In this document: positions 9,576-19,312 of the stretch, one piece after another
Numbering within the stretch: the stretch's first letter is position 1
How the letters are laid out: each line of letters opens with the position of its first letter
Assembly (NCBI GenBank): GCA_025766275.1
Contig: JAFKAC010000027.1
Location: 62,001-126,000, forward strand
Direction of reading: 5' to 3'
DNA: 64,000 bases
Source: Lactarius indigo
Lineage: Eukaryota > Basidiomycota > Agaricomycetes > Russulales > Russulaceae
The notes under the pieces: generated by a model
Seen by the model: only the letters and a program-made list of their open reading frames with translations
Told to the model about the DNA's origin: nothing
Database searches by the model: none
Translations under genes and position numbers: made by a program

Positions 9576-10421
9576 AAACTGGTGTCTCTGGTCTTCCTAT
9601 CTGTGCTGCTAGCCCCACCTTCTCCCATGCATTCTTTTTCCCACTTGACCCCTTCCACCTCTTCTATGAGAACTGCATGCCACACATCTGGGATATATGG
9701 ACCTCATTTAGCTCCCAATCAGAGCAGGTCTATATGAGTCCAGATATTGCTTCAAAACTTGGAGCAGAGGTTGAAAGTGCTATAGCAACACTGCCTTCAT
9801 CCTTTTGTGGACCTATTCGGGACCCCTACAAAAAGCGCCAAAGTCAATACAAAATATATGAGTGGATGGCCCTTCTCCATTGGTATATTGTCCCTATGGC
9901 TTGGGAGCTTGGATTTAACCCAGAAGTGATCAAGAACTTTGCCATATTCTCCAATGTGGTAGAGTTTGCTATGACAACTATCACTAGAACAGAGGAGGAC
10001 TTATCCAAGCTTTATATGAAGATTGTTCTTTTTCTTCAAGGATTTGAAAGCCTCTATGTTGGCAATGACCCATCCAAAATTTCCCGCTGCCGACTATGCA
10101 TCTTTCAGCTTATCCATATTCCCTTCCATATTTCATATAATGGCTCTATCAGATTTGGCTCTCAGGCTACATGTGAATGGACCATTGGAGATATTGGGCA
10201 CGGTATCAGGTCAAAAAAGTCCCCCTTCAAAAATATAGTCTCATATACAGCAGACAAGCAGTCTGTTAGGCTTCTACATCTTGCCTATCCAACACTCTTC
10301 CCCACCCCTGAAGAAAGTGTCCAGAGGACTTCTCTATTTAAAGAAATTCCAATCACCAGGAAGCAGAGAAAGGAAGATGTTGATTTGAAGGCACACTTAC
10401 AAGCAATTCAGGAGTCCTACC
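9576..10421 (+). pseudogene. Plavaka/Tnp2-like DNA transposase fragment, part 1
   Basis: The frame opens directly at the gypsy LTR edge (KTGVSGLPICAASPTFSHAF, then FFPLDPFHLFYENCMPHIWD) and is continuous to the copia insertion at 10421. The FPLDPFHLFYENC block and the later CEWTIGDIGHGIRSKKSPFK block fit the Tnp2/Plavaka (CACTA-like) transposases common in Agaricomycetes, by remembered family pattern. The N-terminal half is absent because the gypsy element landed here. The frame is otherwise undamaged, with no stop or frameshift, so disruption came from insertion rather than slow decay. It resumes at 16763. Confidence 0.72.
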
Positions 10422-11035
10422 TGTTGATAAGTGACCCTTGCGCACTTAGCGGCTCATACGGACCGGACTTGCAGCATGGACTGCTTTAGATTAGATTAAT
10501 TGGACTTGTAGATTACTTACATTTGATCTGTACAATCTAGCGCTGATCATTGCGTCATGTATGACATCATGTACTATGACATCATGTAGAACACTCCGGA
10601 CACTTCATTGTACTCAGTCCTTTGTTCTTTAGTTCTTATCTTTATTGTGATGTCATTATGATATCATCTTTGTCTGGACTCTCTTTGTTCTAGTCGCCTT
10701 GTTCTCTTTTCATACACTCCTTTTGTCCTGTATGTAGAACAACGCTCCTTGTATTCTGTGACTCTACGTTACCACTCTTGTACTAGTGTCACACCTCTGT
10801 ACAGTATAAGTAGTAGTGCTTGTACGCTCCTGGTCCACATCAGTTCTCTCACTGTTGTGTGCCAGGTATGTCCCCTCCACTGTAATACTATCATCAGTTC
10901 TCTCACTGTTGTGTGCCAGACACTCTTGCTTCACTTGCCTGACAACTCCCTGTTGCTGCTTCAAGCACTTCTGCATATCTCACCACAGACTCTTTAGCCC
11001 TCTGTGAGTATGCCCTTCTACTGTGCTGTTCATCA
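10422..11035 (+). repeat. 5' LTR of copia copy 2
   Basis: It starts TGTTGATAAGTGACCC and ends GCTGTTCATCA. It contains a direct 28-bp repeat (10838-10865 and 10892-10919, CATCAGTTCTC...TGTGCCAG) and a cluster of TGACATCA-like palindromes. It matches the 3' LTR except at two bases. Confidence 0.96.
10561..10810 (+). promoter_or_regulatory. LTR promoter: TGACATCA array and TATA-like box
   Basis: ATGACATCATGTA occurs twice in tandem at 10561-10588. Further TGATGTCA and TGATATCA variants follow near 10650-10670. These near-palindromes resemble ATF/CREB-type bZIP sites (TGACGTCA). A TATA-like TATAAG lies at 10805-10810. Together they are a credible U3 enhancer and promoter. This is a motif call only, and no factor binding is shown. 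Confidence 0.45.
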
Positions 11036-11813
11036 GGTTATGGGCCCTGGTGCCCTAGCCACTCCACTTGGCTGGTCACTGTCTTCCTAGGAGGACACAC
11101 CAGGCTAAGGTCTGTCTGGGGCCTTACCAGCCTTGCCCAAGGCAGAGAGCAGTGGGGCGCCACTTGTCTCTGCTAAGGAACCTCCTGTACATGTACTGCC
11201 CAGTAGTCCTACTTTCACCCCTACTGTTTTCCTAGCCCCTGCACTATGCGCAAGGAGATTGGGTCTGGTAGCCCTTCAATCAATATCCAGGTGTGCATGG
11301 CCCACTGGGCTGTGTATTGTGGAGCTTAGCGCCAGCTGTCTCTGGTGCTCCACACTGGGCGCAGGATCTCCTCACCATGGGAGTGTAAAACCTGGTTCAG
11401 ACTCTGGGGGGTGTTCACCACTATGGTGTTCTGCAACCAGATACCTGCCTTGTAGCGGCAATAGGAAAGGATTCAGTAAAGCCATTTATGGCGATGAGGC
11501 AACCAATAGGCCGAGGAGGCTGAGGTAGACAGCCTTGGGCTCTGAAAGCATTCCCTTCACCTTCCCCCTGACGCAAACCATTTGAGCTGTGTCCTAGACA
11601 CGTCCTGGCTGGCAGCTAGCTCATGGTATGGCAAAGGGATTCTTCCAACCTGGGCCTAGCCCTTGTATCACTGGCATACTATCAGGAGGCAGGACGCGTT
11701 AGCGTTCTGGCCTTACAGAATCACAGACAGGAGTGGTACCCCCTCTATCTTTATGTCTTGCAACTATGAAGCACTATCGCTGACTGCTCCTCGGCGATAG
11801 ATAAATCATCCCA
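11036..11813 (+). other. copia copy 2 leader with half-tRNA type primer binding site
   Basis: The leader starts directly after the LTR with GGTTATGGGCCCTGG (11036-11050). The first 12 bases complement the anticodon arm of eukaryotic initiator tRNA-Met (GGGCCCAUAACC), not its 3' acceptor end. Drosophila copia is known to use a 5'-half fragment of initiator tRNA-Met in this way. The remaining 760 bp before the gag ATG hold no frame I can support. Confidence 0.65.
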
Positions 11814-14800
11814 ATGTCTTCTCGCGCACCATCTCCCACTGGCGCTGCTGCCGGTGCTACTGCTACTGCGGGGGGCTCTACGCTTCCCCCCACTGGATCC
11901 TCACCCTCTGCTCGTATCTCCGCTGCCTATGGCGCAACGTTCGGCATGCCTTCTGGCATTCGCCTTGAACAGTTCGACGGGACTCACTGGAATGAGTGGT
12001 CTGGGACGATTGAAGCCATCCTCACGCTGCACGAAGCAGAGGATGTGTTCACCCTCCACCATGGACCAGTTGACGTCCCTCAAGACGAATGGGACTCAGT
12101 ACAGCGTCAGGCAAAAGCGTATCTCCGCCTTTACCTCAAACCTGACGTCTACTCCCTCGTTGCCGACAATGCCGCCTATCCCACCTTCAAAGCCAAGTGG
12201 GACAAGCTCAGAGACGTATACGCTGGTGCTTCGGGCAGCACCACCATCTTCAATCTGTGGATTCAGTTAACACAAGCCCGCCTTGACGACTCTGCACCCA
12301 TGGCCACTCAGTTGGCCAAGCTCAATGAGCTGCGGGTTGCCCTTTCTAACGCACAGATGGGTGTCACTGACACTCAATTCTGTCTCATTCTCCTCCACGC
12401 TCTGCCGCCCTCTTATGAGGTGTTGGCCTCTACCATCCTCGCTAGTGGGGCCCCTTCTGCACTCAAGCACGCTGAGATCATAGCGCGCATAGTGTCGGAA
12501 GAAGCTCGCCGCGCTGGGCCCTCTGGCTCCTCCCTCAACAAGGTGGCCCCCGTCAAGTCGACGGGCAAGAAGGGCAAGAAGGACCACTCCGGTCTCACTT
12601 GCCACTACTGCAACAAAAAGGGCCATATCAAGCCTGACTGCAGGAAGAGGAAGAAGGATGAGGCTGACGCAAAGGAGAAGGAGAAAGCAGGCAACAAGGC
12701 TGCCAATAGTCATGTCCTAGTACCTACCACCGCCTCTATTACAGAGGTCGAAGAGCCCAAGATAGATTGGGCCTCTGAATCAATTGGTGTTGCCTTGTAT
12801 GCTGCCTCGCGTGTGCGTTGGATGATGGACAGTGGTGCTACACACCACATTACACCACATCGGTCTGACTTCAAAGACTACACCCCAACTAAAGGCACTG
12901 TACGCCTGGGTGATAAGTCTACTATAGACCAAGTGGGTGTCGGGTCTGTCGTCTTTACAACGAGCCAGGGTATCTCTATCACCCTCAGTAATGTGCTACA
13001 CCTACCACAGGTGAAAACGCGCTTCTTATCAACGCGCGCCCTAGCACAAAAAGGTGCTGAGATTACCTTTGATAGTGGCTCATTTAAAATATCTGTCAAC
13101 CAAAAGTGTGTGGCTAAAGGCTACCTTGAGGACAACCTTTACTGGTTAGACGCAGCCAGCGTCGGCCTCAACGCCCACACAAAATCAAGTGCTGCCACAC
13201 TTGATATCTGGCATCAACGCATGGGACACATCTCCTCTGCGGCGCTGAAGGCGCATGGTCCCTCTGCCACTACTGGCATGGACATAGATAGCTCTACCAC
13301 GGCCCACACAGTCTGCCGTGGGTGCGAGATGGGCAAGTCCACTCGCCAACCCTTTTCTGCGTCCTCCAACAAGAGGACAACTCGTCAATTTGAGATCGTG
13401 CACAGTGACCTCGCCGGTCCTATGCAAACTCAGTCCCTGCAAGGCTCGACCTACACAGCCACCTTCATAGACGACCACACTAAGTTCACTGTGGTTCACT
13501 TCCTTAAGTCGAAGGACCAGTTTGCTAAGTCGCTGCAAATGTATTTGGCCTGGGGTGAAACCCAGTCTGGCCATAAATTGCGCGCTCTGCACTCTGACCG
13601 CGGTGGCGAGTACATGTCAAGTATCACGCAGGACATTCTTAAACAGAAAGGGATAGAGCATCACCTTACGATGCCAGGTTCACCACAGTCTAACGGGAAA
13701 GCCGAGCGGTTTAACCGCACCATTATGGATAAGGCAATGTCCATGCTCCACACAGCTGGCATGTCTAAAGGCTTCTGGGAGCATGCAGTATGCGCAGCTG
13801 TGCACATCTACAACCGCTCTCCAGTCCGTGGGCTTAAGTGGCGCACTCCTTATGAGCTCTGGCACTCTGGCAAAGTGCCTGATGTCTCACATCTTCGCAT
13901 CTTTGGATGCAAGGGGTACATGCACGTACCCGCTGATAAGCGTCGCAAATTGGATGCGAAGGCCATTGAGGTCACGCTTATTGGGTTTGAGCCCGAATCT
14001 AAGGGCTATAAGCTCTGGGACCGCTCAACCCGCTCCGTTCAAGTGTCCAGGGATGTGACATTCGACGAGAGTAGCTTCCCGTCCCTTCAGGGTGTTGAGA
14101 CACACCCCACACCTTCACCACCAGTCGTGCCTAGCACAACAGTGACTGCCGTGCCTCACCCGCCGGCGTTACCACCAATGCGAGCCCCCTCCCCTGCACA
14201 CTCCAGTAGTAGTGAGGAGGAGGATGTTGAAAAGCTCCTAGACCCCCCACAAGTCCAACCACGCCCCACCACTCCACCGCCTGCTCTGCCAGCTCTGCCC
14301 ACCACACCTAAACGTGAGCAGACCACTCCCACTTCACCCCCGCCGCGTCCTAGTGCAACGCGCATTATGCGCCATGTCCCTCCTCCCTCACCAGAAATGC
14401 CTGGGGGATTTGAGGATCGTGCACAGCGTAGTCAGCTGTTGCGCGAAATGGACAATGCACCAAGGCACAGTGCCCGTGCCCCTGTCCCCAATCCGCGTTA
14501 CTTCAATGCGGACAATGCGGCATGGCGCGGCAGGCGTCTGGGGTATGTGGAGCTACTGGCTGCTGCCTTTGTGGGCCGAGACCCTGCAACTTATGCAGAG
14601 GCCATGCGGTCCGCATCAGCAGATGAGTGGACTAAGGCATGTCAGTATGAAATGGACGCCCTAGCTAAGAATGGGACTTGGGAGTTAGTGGATCTCCCGC
14701 CTAATCGCAAGGCAGTAAAATCCAAATGGGTCTTTAAGCTCAAAGCGGATGGCCGCTACAGAGCTCGCTTGGTGGCTAAGGGATTCACGCAGATCCCTGG

Positions 14801-16124
14801 CGTAGATTTTGATGAAACCTTCTCTCCCGTCGCACGATTTGAGTCGCTACGTTTACTTCTGGCGTTGGCCGCGCTGGAGGACTGGCACATCCATCAGATG
14901 GATGTCAAGTCTGCTTTTCTCAATGGCGTGCTTGATGAGGAGATATACATGGAGCAGCCACAAGGTTTCACTGTCACTGGCTCTGAGACAAAGGTGTGTC
15001 GCCTGGTTAAGGCGATCTATGGTCTCAAACAGGCCTCCCGCGCATGGAACTTGCAATTCCATGGAGTGCTCACTGCACTCGGCTTCAAGCGGACATTTGC
15101 TGATGCTGGCATATATGTGATGCCTCAACGGGAGGGGTATGATCCACTCTTCGTTATTGTCTACGCTGACGACATCACTATACTGGGTCCCTCGCTGAGT
15201 GGTATCAAGCGTTTAAAGTCAGACTTGTCTGAACGCTATGAGATGACAGATCTCGGGGAGATAGAGTCTTATCTTGGTATGCACATTGTGCGCGACCACT
15301 CCCTTAGACGCATCGAAATAGATCAGTCTGGCTACATCAAGGATGTCCTTGAACGCTTTGGCATGTCTGATGCCACACCACACAACACACCCTTGCCCGC
15401 TGGTGCTGACGAGCACTTGGCTAAATATACGTCGCAGGCAACTACCTCAGATATTTCCCACTACCAGTCTCTGATTGGGAGTCTGCTTTATGTGCAGATT
15501 GGCACTAGGCCAGATATCTCCTTCGCTGTGTCACGTTTGGCGCAGTACGCAGCGAACCCTTCACCACAACATCTGCGACTTGCGCAGTATGTCCTGTCCT
15601 ACTTAGTAGGAACTATGGATATGCGTATTGTCTATGATGGCGCCAATGGCGATGGCCTTCATGGCTACACTGATTCCAGTCTGGCTGATCAGACTGACGA
15701 CTGCCACTCCACCTCTGGTTATGTGTTCTTACTAGCTAACGGTGCAATAAGCTGGTCTTCACGCAAGCAAAAGACTGTTGCCCAAAACACAACGGAAGCG
15801 GAATACATGGCCATGACCGACGCGGCTAATCAGGCTGCGTGGTATCAGAGCTTCCTCACGGAACTCGGGTACGAGGTCGACGACCCCATCCCACTTCATG
15901 GTGACAATAAGGGTGCCATTGACCTGGCCTTGAACCCTGTCACTGGGAGACGGTCTAAGCACATTGCCATACGGCATCATGTCATTAGGGAGTACATCGA
16001 AAAGGGGACCATCACCCTCATTAGAACTCCTACTGTGGATATGGTTGCGGACGGCTTTACAAAATCACTACCGCGTGTCCTGCTACAGAAGCACAATGAT
16101 GACATGGGACTTGTGTGTACTTAG
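11814..16124 (+). CDS. copia Gag-Pol polyprotein, copy 2, intact
   Basis: This single 1436-codon frame has a Gag (UBN2-like) region at about residues 50-220 and a CCHC knuckle at 263-276 (CHYCNKKGHIKPDC). The protease has DSGA from Asp339. The pre-integrase region follows, then the integrase with Asp532 (HSDLAG), Asp595 (HSDRGGEY) and Glu631 (NGKAERFN). A Pro/Ser-rich linker leads to the reverse transcriptase (RVT_2) with YADD at 1117-1120, and RNase H follows (TEAEYMAM, HGDNKGAIDLA). All signature residues are present. With near-identical LTRs and a clean target duplication, this copy looks capable of autonomous retrotransposition. The start was chosen as the first ATG before the conserved Gag, matching copy 1. 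Confidence 0.97.
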   Translation: MSSRAPSPTGAAAGATATAGGSTLPPTGSSPSARISAAYGATFGMPSGIRLEQFDGTHWNEWSGTIEAILTLHEAEDVFTLHHGPVDVPQDEWDSVQRQAKAYLRLYLKPDVYSLVADNAAYPTFKAKWDKLRDVYAGASGSTTIFNLWIQLTQARLDDSAPMATQLAKLNELRVALSNAQMGVTDTQFCLILLHALPPSYEVLASTILASGAPSALKHAEIIARIVSEEARRAGPSGSSLNKVAPVKSTGKKGKKDHSGLTCHYCNKKGHIKPDCRKRKKDEADAKEKEKAGNKAANSHVLVPTTASITEVEEPKIDWASESIGVALYAASRVRWMMDSGATHHITPHRSDFKDYTPTKGTVRLGDKSTIDQVGVGSVVFTTSQGISITLSNVLHLPQVKTRFLSTRALAQKGAEITFDSGSFKISVNQKCVAKGYLEDNLYWLDAASVGLNAHTKSSAATLDIWHQRMGHISSAALKAHGPSATTGMDIDSSTTAHTVCRGCEMGKSTRQPFSASSNKRTTRQFEIVHSDLAGPMQTQSLQGSTYTATFIDDHTKFTVVHFLKSKDQFAKSLQMYLAWGETQSGHKLRALHSDRGGEYMSSITQDILKQKGIEHHLTMPGSPQSNGKAERFNRTIMDKAMSMLHTAGMSKGFWEHAVCAAVHIYNRSPVRGLKWRTPYELWHSGKVPDVSHLRIFGCKGYMHVPADKRRKLDAKAIEVTLIGFEPESKGYKLWDRSTRSVQVSRDVTFDESSFPSLQGVETHPTPSPPVVPSTTVTAVPHPPALPPMRAPSPAHSSSSEEEDVEKLLDPPQVQPRPTTPPPALPALPTTPKREQTTPTSPPPRPSATRIMRHVPPPSPEMPGGFEDRAQRSQLLREMDNAPRHSARAPVPNPRYFNADNAAWRGRRLGYVELLAAAFVGRDPATYAEAMRSASADEWTKACQYEMDALAKNGTWELVDLPPNRKAVKSKWVFKLKADGRYRARLVAKGFTQIPGVDFDETFSPVARFESLRLLLALAALEDWHIHQMDVKSAFLNGVLDEEIYMEQPQGFTVTGSETKVCRLVKAIYGLKQASRAWNLQFHGVLTALGFKRTFADAGIYVMPQREGYDPLFVIVYADDITILGPSLSGIKRLKSDLSERYEMTDLGEIESYLGMHIVRDHSLRRIEIDQSGYIKDVLERFGMSDATPHNTPLPAGADEHLAKYTSQATTSDISHYQSLIGSLLYVQIGTRPDISFAVSRLAQYAANPSPQHLRLAQYVLSYLVGTMDMRIVYDGANGDGLHGYTDSSLADQTDDCHSTSGYVFLLANGAISWSSRKQKTVAQNTTEAEYMAMTDAANQAAWYQSFLTELGYEVDDPIPLHGDNKGAIDLALNPVTGRRSKHIAIRHHVIREYIEKGTITLIRTPTVDMVADGFTKSLPRVLLQKHNDDMGLVCT

Positions 16125-16143
16125 ATTGTAGATCACGGGGAGA

Positions 16144-16757
16144 TGTTGATAAGTGACCCTTGCGCACTTAGCGGCTCATACGGACCGGACTTGCAGCATG
16201 GACTGCTTTAGATTAGATTAATTGGACTTGTAGATTACTTACATTTGATCTGTACAATCTAGCGCTGATCATTGTGTCATGTATGACATCATGTACTATG
16301 ACATCATGTAGAACACTCCGGACACTTCATTGTACTCAGTCCTTTGTTCTTTAGTTCTTATCTTTATTGTGATGTCATTATGATATCATCTTTGTCTGGA
16401 CTCTCTTTGTTCTAGTCGCCTTGTTCTCTTTTCATACACTCCTTTTGTCCTGTATGTAGAACAACGCTCCTTGTATTCTGTGACTCTACGTTACCACTCT
16501 TGTACTAGTGTCACACCTCTGTACAGTATAAGTAGTAGTGCTTGTACGCTCCTGGTCCACATCAGTTCTCTCACTGTTGTGTGCCAGGTATGTCCCCTCC
16601 ACTGTAATACTATCATCAGTTCTCTCACTGTTGTGTGCCAGACACTCCTGCTTCACTTGCCTGACAACTCCCTGTTGCTGCTTCAAGCACTTCTGCATAT
16701 CTCACCACAGACTCTTTAGCCCTCTGTGAGTATGCCCTTCTACTGTGCTGTTCATCA
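16144..16757 (+). repeat. 3' LTR of copia copy 2
   Basis: It is identical to the 5' LTR except for two bases, is preceded by the polypurine tract ACGGGGAGA, and is followed by the CTACC target duplication at 16758-16762. Confidence 0.96.
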
Positions 16758-17235
16758 CTACCCTGAAGTAGGACCAGATTCCATACTTCAAGCCATGCGC
16801 TGGGGGAAGTGCCCTCTTTCCAATCACACTACCCTTACAAGCCAGCTCTTTGAGCTCTCAAAAAAGCACACCTCCCACTCCTCAAGATACTTTGAAGCTC
16901 AGCTAGAGATGTTGCAGCCAAGAGATCAGCCCATAGATGAAACAGTATTAGAAGTGGAGAAGAACAAACCAATCTTTGGAGAGGCCTTGGCCTTCTATAC
17001 TGTTGCTGACCTCTCCCTTGTTGTCTACCATCCCCTGATGGAGCGCCACCAGCTGTTTGGGAGATGGTATGGGAAGTGGTCATCAAAAGTCTATGTGCTT
17101 GAAACATCAGCAATAGTAAGCCTTATTGGGATTTGGACTTACAGTAATCATGTCCATGTTCTGTGGAGACATCCAGGACTTACCCTACTAGCACCTGATG
17201 AGTGTGGTATTGATGCCGAGGTCGAAGTAATTTGA
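16758..17235 (+). pseudogene. Plavaka/Tnp2-like transposase fragment, part 2 (C-terminus)
   Basis: After the CTACC duplication the frame broken at 10421 continues in phase: the codon TAC CCT GAA GTA is rebuilt when one CTACC is dropped. It runs through the C-terminal region (PLMERHQLFGRWYGKWSSKV, then DECGIDAEVEVI) to a stop at 17233-17235. No other damage is seen. A chimeric frame starting at an ATG inside the LTR (16726) also reads into it, but that is a by-product of the insertion. Confidence 0.7.
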
Positions 17236-19312
17236 TCTGTATAGGCCTGCCTGTATATAAGAACCAATGTATTTAGTCATGGAAATGGAACAGAGTTGCC
17301 GGAAATAACTTACTACCAGTCAAGGAACTTGCTCCAGGCATGTCCGAGTTTTTGCCGAGTCGCCGGAACCTATGTTGCATATAATAAATGGCTTAGGAAT
17401 GGGGACAGTAAAGGCCATAGTAAGCAACTTACTGAGAAATGTCGGGCTGGCACTTTGAGGTCGCAATCAAGTCACGATCCAAAAGTGTCCGGTCTTCTGA
17501 TCAAAAGTTTGATCAGAAGACCAGTAGCCGAAGCGCCTGTGCAGCGGCTGGGAGTTGCCTGAAAGATGTCAGCAAGTTGAGATGGAGGCTGCACGCTGCG
17601 TGGTCGTGCAGGAAATGGACCCGTGCCCATGCTGCAGGGTTGGTGTTGCCTAGAAAGTGAGCGGAAACGATGGGAAAAAAGAAAGGAAAATGAATTACGA
17701 CGACGAATTTGAACGCGCTCGGAGACTTGCCGCCAGCGCGGGTAAGCTTGGCGACCGAGGGACCTGTATCAAGAACGATGTCGTAGCCATCGTCGTAGCT
17801 GTGCTGGTCAAAGGCCATCGTCGCTGTGTGTCGAATGTGAAGTTGTGCGACGTCTAATTGCAGTCACGGTGTCAGACCTAGAGTGTTCAGGGGACAGCGC
17901 TTCGCACGAACCTGTGCGTCCAGCCAGAAGTTCGGAAGCCCCATTTGATGGCAGCTGGATCTGCGCGGGAGCTGGGGGTTGAGGAGAGCAAAGGAGCCCT
18001 GCCGTTGTCGTGTAGAGACATCTGTGGTCGCCGGAGTCTTGCGTCGCATTTTGTCCCACTATTCTCTGAGACATCTAATCGCGGTCAAACTGTCAAACCC
18101 CAAATCAAAGAGTGACACTGGTGGAAGAGGCGACGCTGTTGCACGAACCTGTGCTGTTGATCAAATCCTCGAGACGTTGCAACCGTTCAACTCATTCTGC
18201 GATGTCTTGTGTTCGGGGAACAAGTCGGTGAAGCTCTTGCGAAGGTGTGATCGGCGTGAGTGGAAGTATCTCAGACGAAGGAGAACTGAACAGCGATGAG
18301 GGTGGGGCGGCAATCTGGGAGAACTGAAGTCGTCAGGACGGCCTTGGGACAGGGGAATGGCGCGTGAGATGGGGTGGAGACGACTGGATCATGCAGCAGA
18401 TGGTCCGTCGGGCAAGCTGGGCAGGCAGGGCAGGTACGTCCTCAGAAGAGGAATGTTTGCTGGCGAGACCTGTAAAGTAGAATGAACCCTATCCGACACT
18501 GCATGGTGGGGACGTACCAGTCCAGAGATGGTTGGCCTGTGCGTCAACAAGAACGCGCATTTGCTCAGTTGGCTGGGGAGCGCCCTCTCAAATGGCCTCA
18601 AGAGGAGACCAGTTGTCCAAGAAATCCGGTCTCATAGGGATAAGAGGCCCCCGAAACCATAGGCAATGCGACATGAAATCGTTCTGGAGATAGTACAGGT
18701 CGAAACAAAGGAGAGGGAACGGTTGGAGGAATGGTCTGTGATAGAATAGCTCAGCGGGCTAGCAGCATCCCTCCACCAAAGACAGGTAAAAACTCACCTC
18801 CGCGTATGGGCTGCCCAACTGTACACTTGTCCCCCTAACGTCCAACCATCGTTACCGTATTGTCCATTGCCTTTGTCGCTTCCGTCGGTGTTGTTGGTGT
18901 CGTCAAGACTGGTATGCTAGGAACGACGAGAGTACCATGAACGCATAGGAACACTGCAAAGATCCACAGAGGATAGATAAAGTAGAGAAGATGAGAGCAC
19001 CACAGAGATTCGCACAAGAGAGAAAGACGAGGACAGTTGAGGTGATCAACAGGCCTCCACTAGCACCGACTGCCGTCATGGAGAGTATGGCCTTAGATAT
19101 AATGCAGCTGATGTCCGAGCATGTTAAGCATTATACGCTTGGAAATGCCCCAGAATCCCAGATTGCCGTCTTATCTAAGAATTGAGAGACTTTGGTTTGC
19201 GCGGCAGGGTTTGGACTCCGGTGCTCGGACTTGACTCAGACTGCGACAAACTCTCCACCAGACCTCCCAACGGCCTCTTTTTCTCGTCTCTCCGTCTTGT
19301 TCTCAAAAGCTT
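17236..19312. other. gene-poor region after the transposase; no supported gene
   Basis: The first few hundred bases are probably the 3' flank of the Plavaka element; I could not define a terminal inverted repeat. A minus-strand frame from 17818 (MAFDQHSYDDGYDIVLDTG) has plausible introns but no family I recognise. Two diverged stretches about 230 bp apart (near 17838 and 18068, sharing GACRTCTAATYGCRGTCA and GCACGAACCTGTGC) look like an old local duplication. Nothing else could be supported. Confidence 0.4.
17491..17522. repeat. 32-bp perfect palindrome
   Basis: Two 15-base arms (GGTCTTCTGATCAAA and its reverse complement) are separated by AG. It contains two TGATCA sites and would form a strong hairpin as RNA or a cruciform as DNA. 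It lies about 250 bp downstream of the transposase stop. Confidence 0.85.

Larger units (their letters stand above)
10422..16757 (+). mobile_element. complete Ty1/copia LTR retrotransposon, copy 2
   Basis: This 6336-bp element has LTRs at 10422-11035 and 16144-16757, both 614 bp with TG...CA ends. A primer binding site is at 11036, one gag-pol frame at 11814-16124, and a polypurine tract ACGGGGAGA at 16135-16143. The target duplication is CTACC at 10417-10421 and 16758-16762. Removing the element and one CTACC restores the flanking transposase frame. By eye the two LTRs differ at only two positions (GCGTC/GTGTC near 10552 and CTCTTG/CTCCTG near 10924), which points to a recent insertion. Confidence 0.97.

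Noticed and set aside
11133..11528. A 131-codon frame in the copia leader
   Set aside because: It lies in the untranslated leader, is not matched by a conserved protein pattern, and the same region in copy 1 has different frames.
16726..17235. Apparent independent 169-residue gene starting inside the copia 3' LTR
   Set aside because: Its first residues are LTR sequence; the rest is the C-terminus of the interrupted transposase.
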